A stretch of 64,000 nt of DNA, from the NCBI GenBank assembly GCA_014529385.2, contig CM043968.1:131764518-131828517 (forward strand), written 5' to 3'. Position 1 is the stretch's first letter. Every line of letters starts with the position of its first letter. Origin of the DNA: Adiantum capillus-veneris (Eukaryota; Streptophyta; Polypodiopsida; Polypodiales; Pteridaceae). Positions 62,606 through 64,000 of this stretch are shown in pieces. Below the pieces are notes generated by a model that saw only the letters and a program-made list of their open reading frames with translations, did not search any database and was not told the DNA's origin. The position numbers and the translations under genes were made by a program.

Positions 62606-62839
62606 TTTTAGTGTGTGAGAGTGTTCCATTGGTGTTAGGGTTAGTGTAAATTCCTTGCTTGTTTGTGGGTTGCTCTAACGATTCTCCTCTTTTGCGTCCT
62701 AGTTCGCTCTTAAACTAGGTGGTGCCCCTTGTGTAGTTGGGATTTGGCTGTGGGTTTGTTGTTTTGGTTTATGTTGTGTTGTGCCCCAGCCCCATTGAGC
62801 AGCACGGGAGCCTTGAAGGGTGTCTAGAGGTTGCTCTTC
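60364..62839 (+). repeat. 3' LTR of gypsy-3, with internal and terminal deletions
   Basis: It starts TGATAGCCG. Against the 5' LTR it lacks about 175 bp after position 60540, with gcc at both break points. It stops at ttgctcttc (62839), about 25 bp short of the LTR end. It then joins a second LTR copy at a shared ttc. Confidence 0.9.
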
Positions 62840-64000
62840 ACTTATATCATGATCTCAACAATATCTTCAATTATAGACCTACCAAATAAGGTCAAGGGTA
62901 GGTGGCATGCATACATGCACTGTGGAGGGCCCACTCTTGGAGGTATTGAAAAGAATCATCCAAAGAAGGACCCCACAAGGACCTTGTGCAGTGGAAAAAA
63001 ACAGTCGGTTTTGCTGAATTTTTAGAGTTCACTTGCTCTCCGAATTTGAAAAGGTGATACAAACAAAAGTTGTAGCTCGTGGGCTGAACTTTTGCCTCAA
63101 ATTTTTTCATATTTTTTGAGCTACGAGTTGTGAGCTATGATTTTATTAGTGGACCCCAGTTTTTCCATGCTATGCAGCCACACTCTCTCTTTCACTTTAT
63201 CATTTTCCTCTTTCACACACACTTCTCCACTCATCATCGCCACCTCTCTCACCACTCCTCTCTGCACCCTACTCACCTTCTCCTCAACCTTGAAGAATAA
63301 GAGAAACCATGGTGAACTCATACCTCCCACACACAATTCCATTCCAAAATTGACCACCTAGTCTCATTTTTCCTCCTCCAATTTACCCATATCTATCAAA
63401 AAAACCACAAAATTCAGCCTCTTCTCTTAAAAGACAGCATCATGGTGGTTGATTACTCAGCTTCAATTACCTTGTCTCTCAAGGAAGGTCAAGAGTGGAG
63501 AAAAAATGTACCGTCAAAGCTAGTGGACCGTCAACAAGCGTCAAAATTGGCCCTACTCAAGACACTTGGAGCATCAACCTTGTAAGAAATCCACCTTTTC
63601 TTACCTCTTAAGAGTTTTTCTTCCTTATTTGTATCCTACATGGATACTCCCATTGTAAATATCCAATTCCATTTGTAAATTAATACTTACTCTACTAACA
63701 CTAACCCACTATGAAAAGTCCTATCACCTCCATTTCTCTCCTCTCTCTTTCCCCACCAACTTCTTGATAATTCCAAGCAAAAGAAATTAGATAAATTGCT
63801 GAAAATCTAACCCAACCATGGTTAGAGGAGTAACCCTAGCCTTCAAAATTGCTATAAAAGGAGGGACTAAGCTTGGATACTTTGTCTCCCTTCCAACGTG
63901 AAGTAATGGACAACAATGATGCATAAGTGTCTTGGTGTTTTTTGTTAAGTTCTTGATAGCTTGTCTTTGGTGTTGTCATCAATCTAGCCATAAATCCCAC
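62840..64000 (+). repeat. Partial LTR of the gypsy-2/3 family
   Basis: It begins inside the LTR at acttatatcatgatctc and runs to the window edge. It shares the catgatctc variant with gypsy-2 where both gypsy-3 LTRs have cataatctc, so it comes from a different insertion. About 260 bp are missing at 63867, between a ggagg in the promoter region and gactaagcttgg. Confidence 0.88.

Larger units (their letters stand above)
51785..62839 (+). mobile_element. Tat-like Ty3/gypsy element gypsy-3
   Basis: Same family as gypsy-2, on the plus strand: full 5' LTR, PBS, two intact small ORFs, one gag-pol frame with three stops, polypurine tract and a 3' LTR lacking its end. The left flank is AT microsatellite, so a target duplication cannot be verified. 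Confidence 0.94.

Overview
The window is a block of nested plant retroelements, and I see no ordinary host gene in it. Ty1/copia and Ty3/gypsy elements with plant-type primer-binding sites, large gypsy LTRs, and a Penelope-like retroelement (PLE) without a visible endonuclease domain all point to a land plant. A large, repeat-rich seed-free vascular plant genome (fern or lycophyte) fits best, but that is inference; no host marker gene is present.

Layout. 1-2494: 3' end of a gypsy element (gypsy-1), integrase fragment plus LTR. 2512-15072: a decayed copia element (copia A, + strand), split by a whole copia element on the opposite strand (copia B, 4608-9774, TSD ctact), by a 2.0-kb solo LTR (11215-13239, TSD acgt) and by a 353-bp insert. 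15073-16004: no recognisable content. 16005-22779 and 34132-36382: tandem, rearranged PLE copies with long (CA)n tracts and shared flanking repeats, interrupted by a nearly intact Tat-like gypsy element on the minus strand (gypsy-2, 22780-34131, TSD acgt). 36383-44875: a non-coding LTR element on the minus strand (LARD-like, about 2-kb LTRs) with a short-LTR element nested inside it (38638-42342, TSD actta). 44876-51784: a third PLE copy with a longer upstream region and the same flanking repeats. 51785-62839: a second Tat-like gypsy element, + strand (gypsy-3). 62840-64000: part of another LTR of the same family.

How the parts work together. Gypsy-2 and gypsy-3 each carry gag, protease, RT, a degenerate gypsy RNase H, a second RNase H and integrase in one reading frame, broken only by a few stop codons. 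The most unusual feature is a pair of mutually related small ORFs (about 70 codons each) between the PBS and gag. The same pair occurs in the unrelated-looking solo LTR at 12.6-13.0 kb, in swapped order and overlapping by ATGA. Conserved residues there are encoded by mostly different synonymous codons, so the proteins appear to have been under selection. Their function is unknown to me. The second highlight is the PLE family: its 3' end can form two mutually exclusive hairpins and is followed every time by a (CA)n tract.
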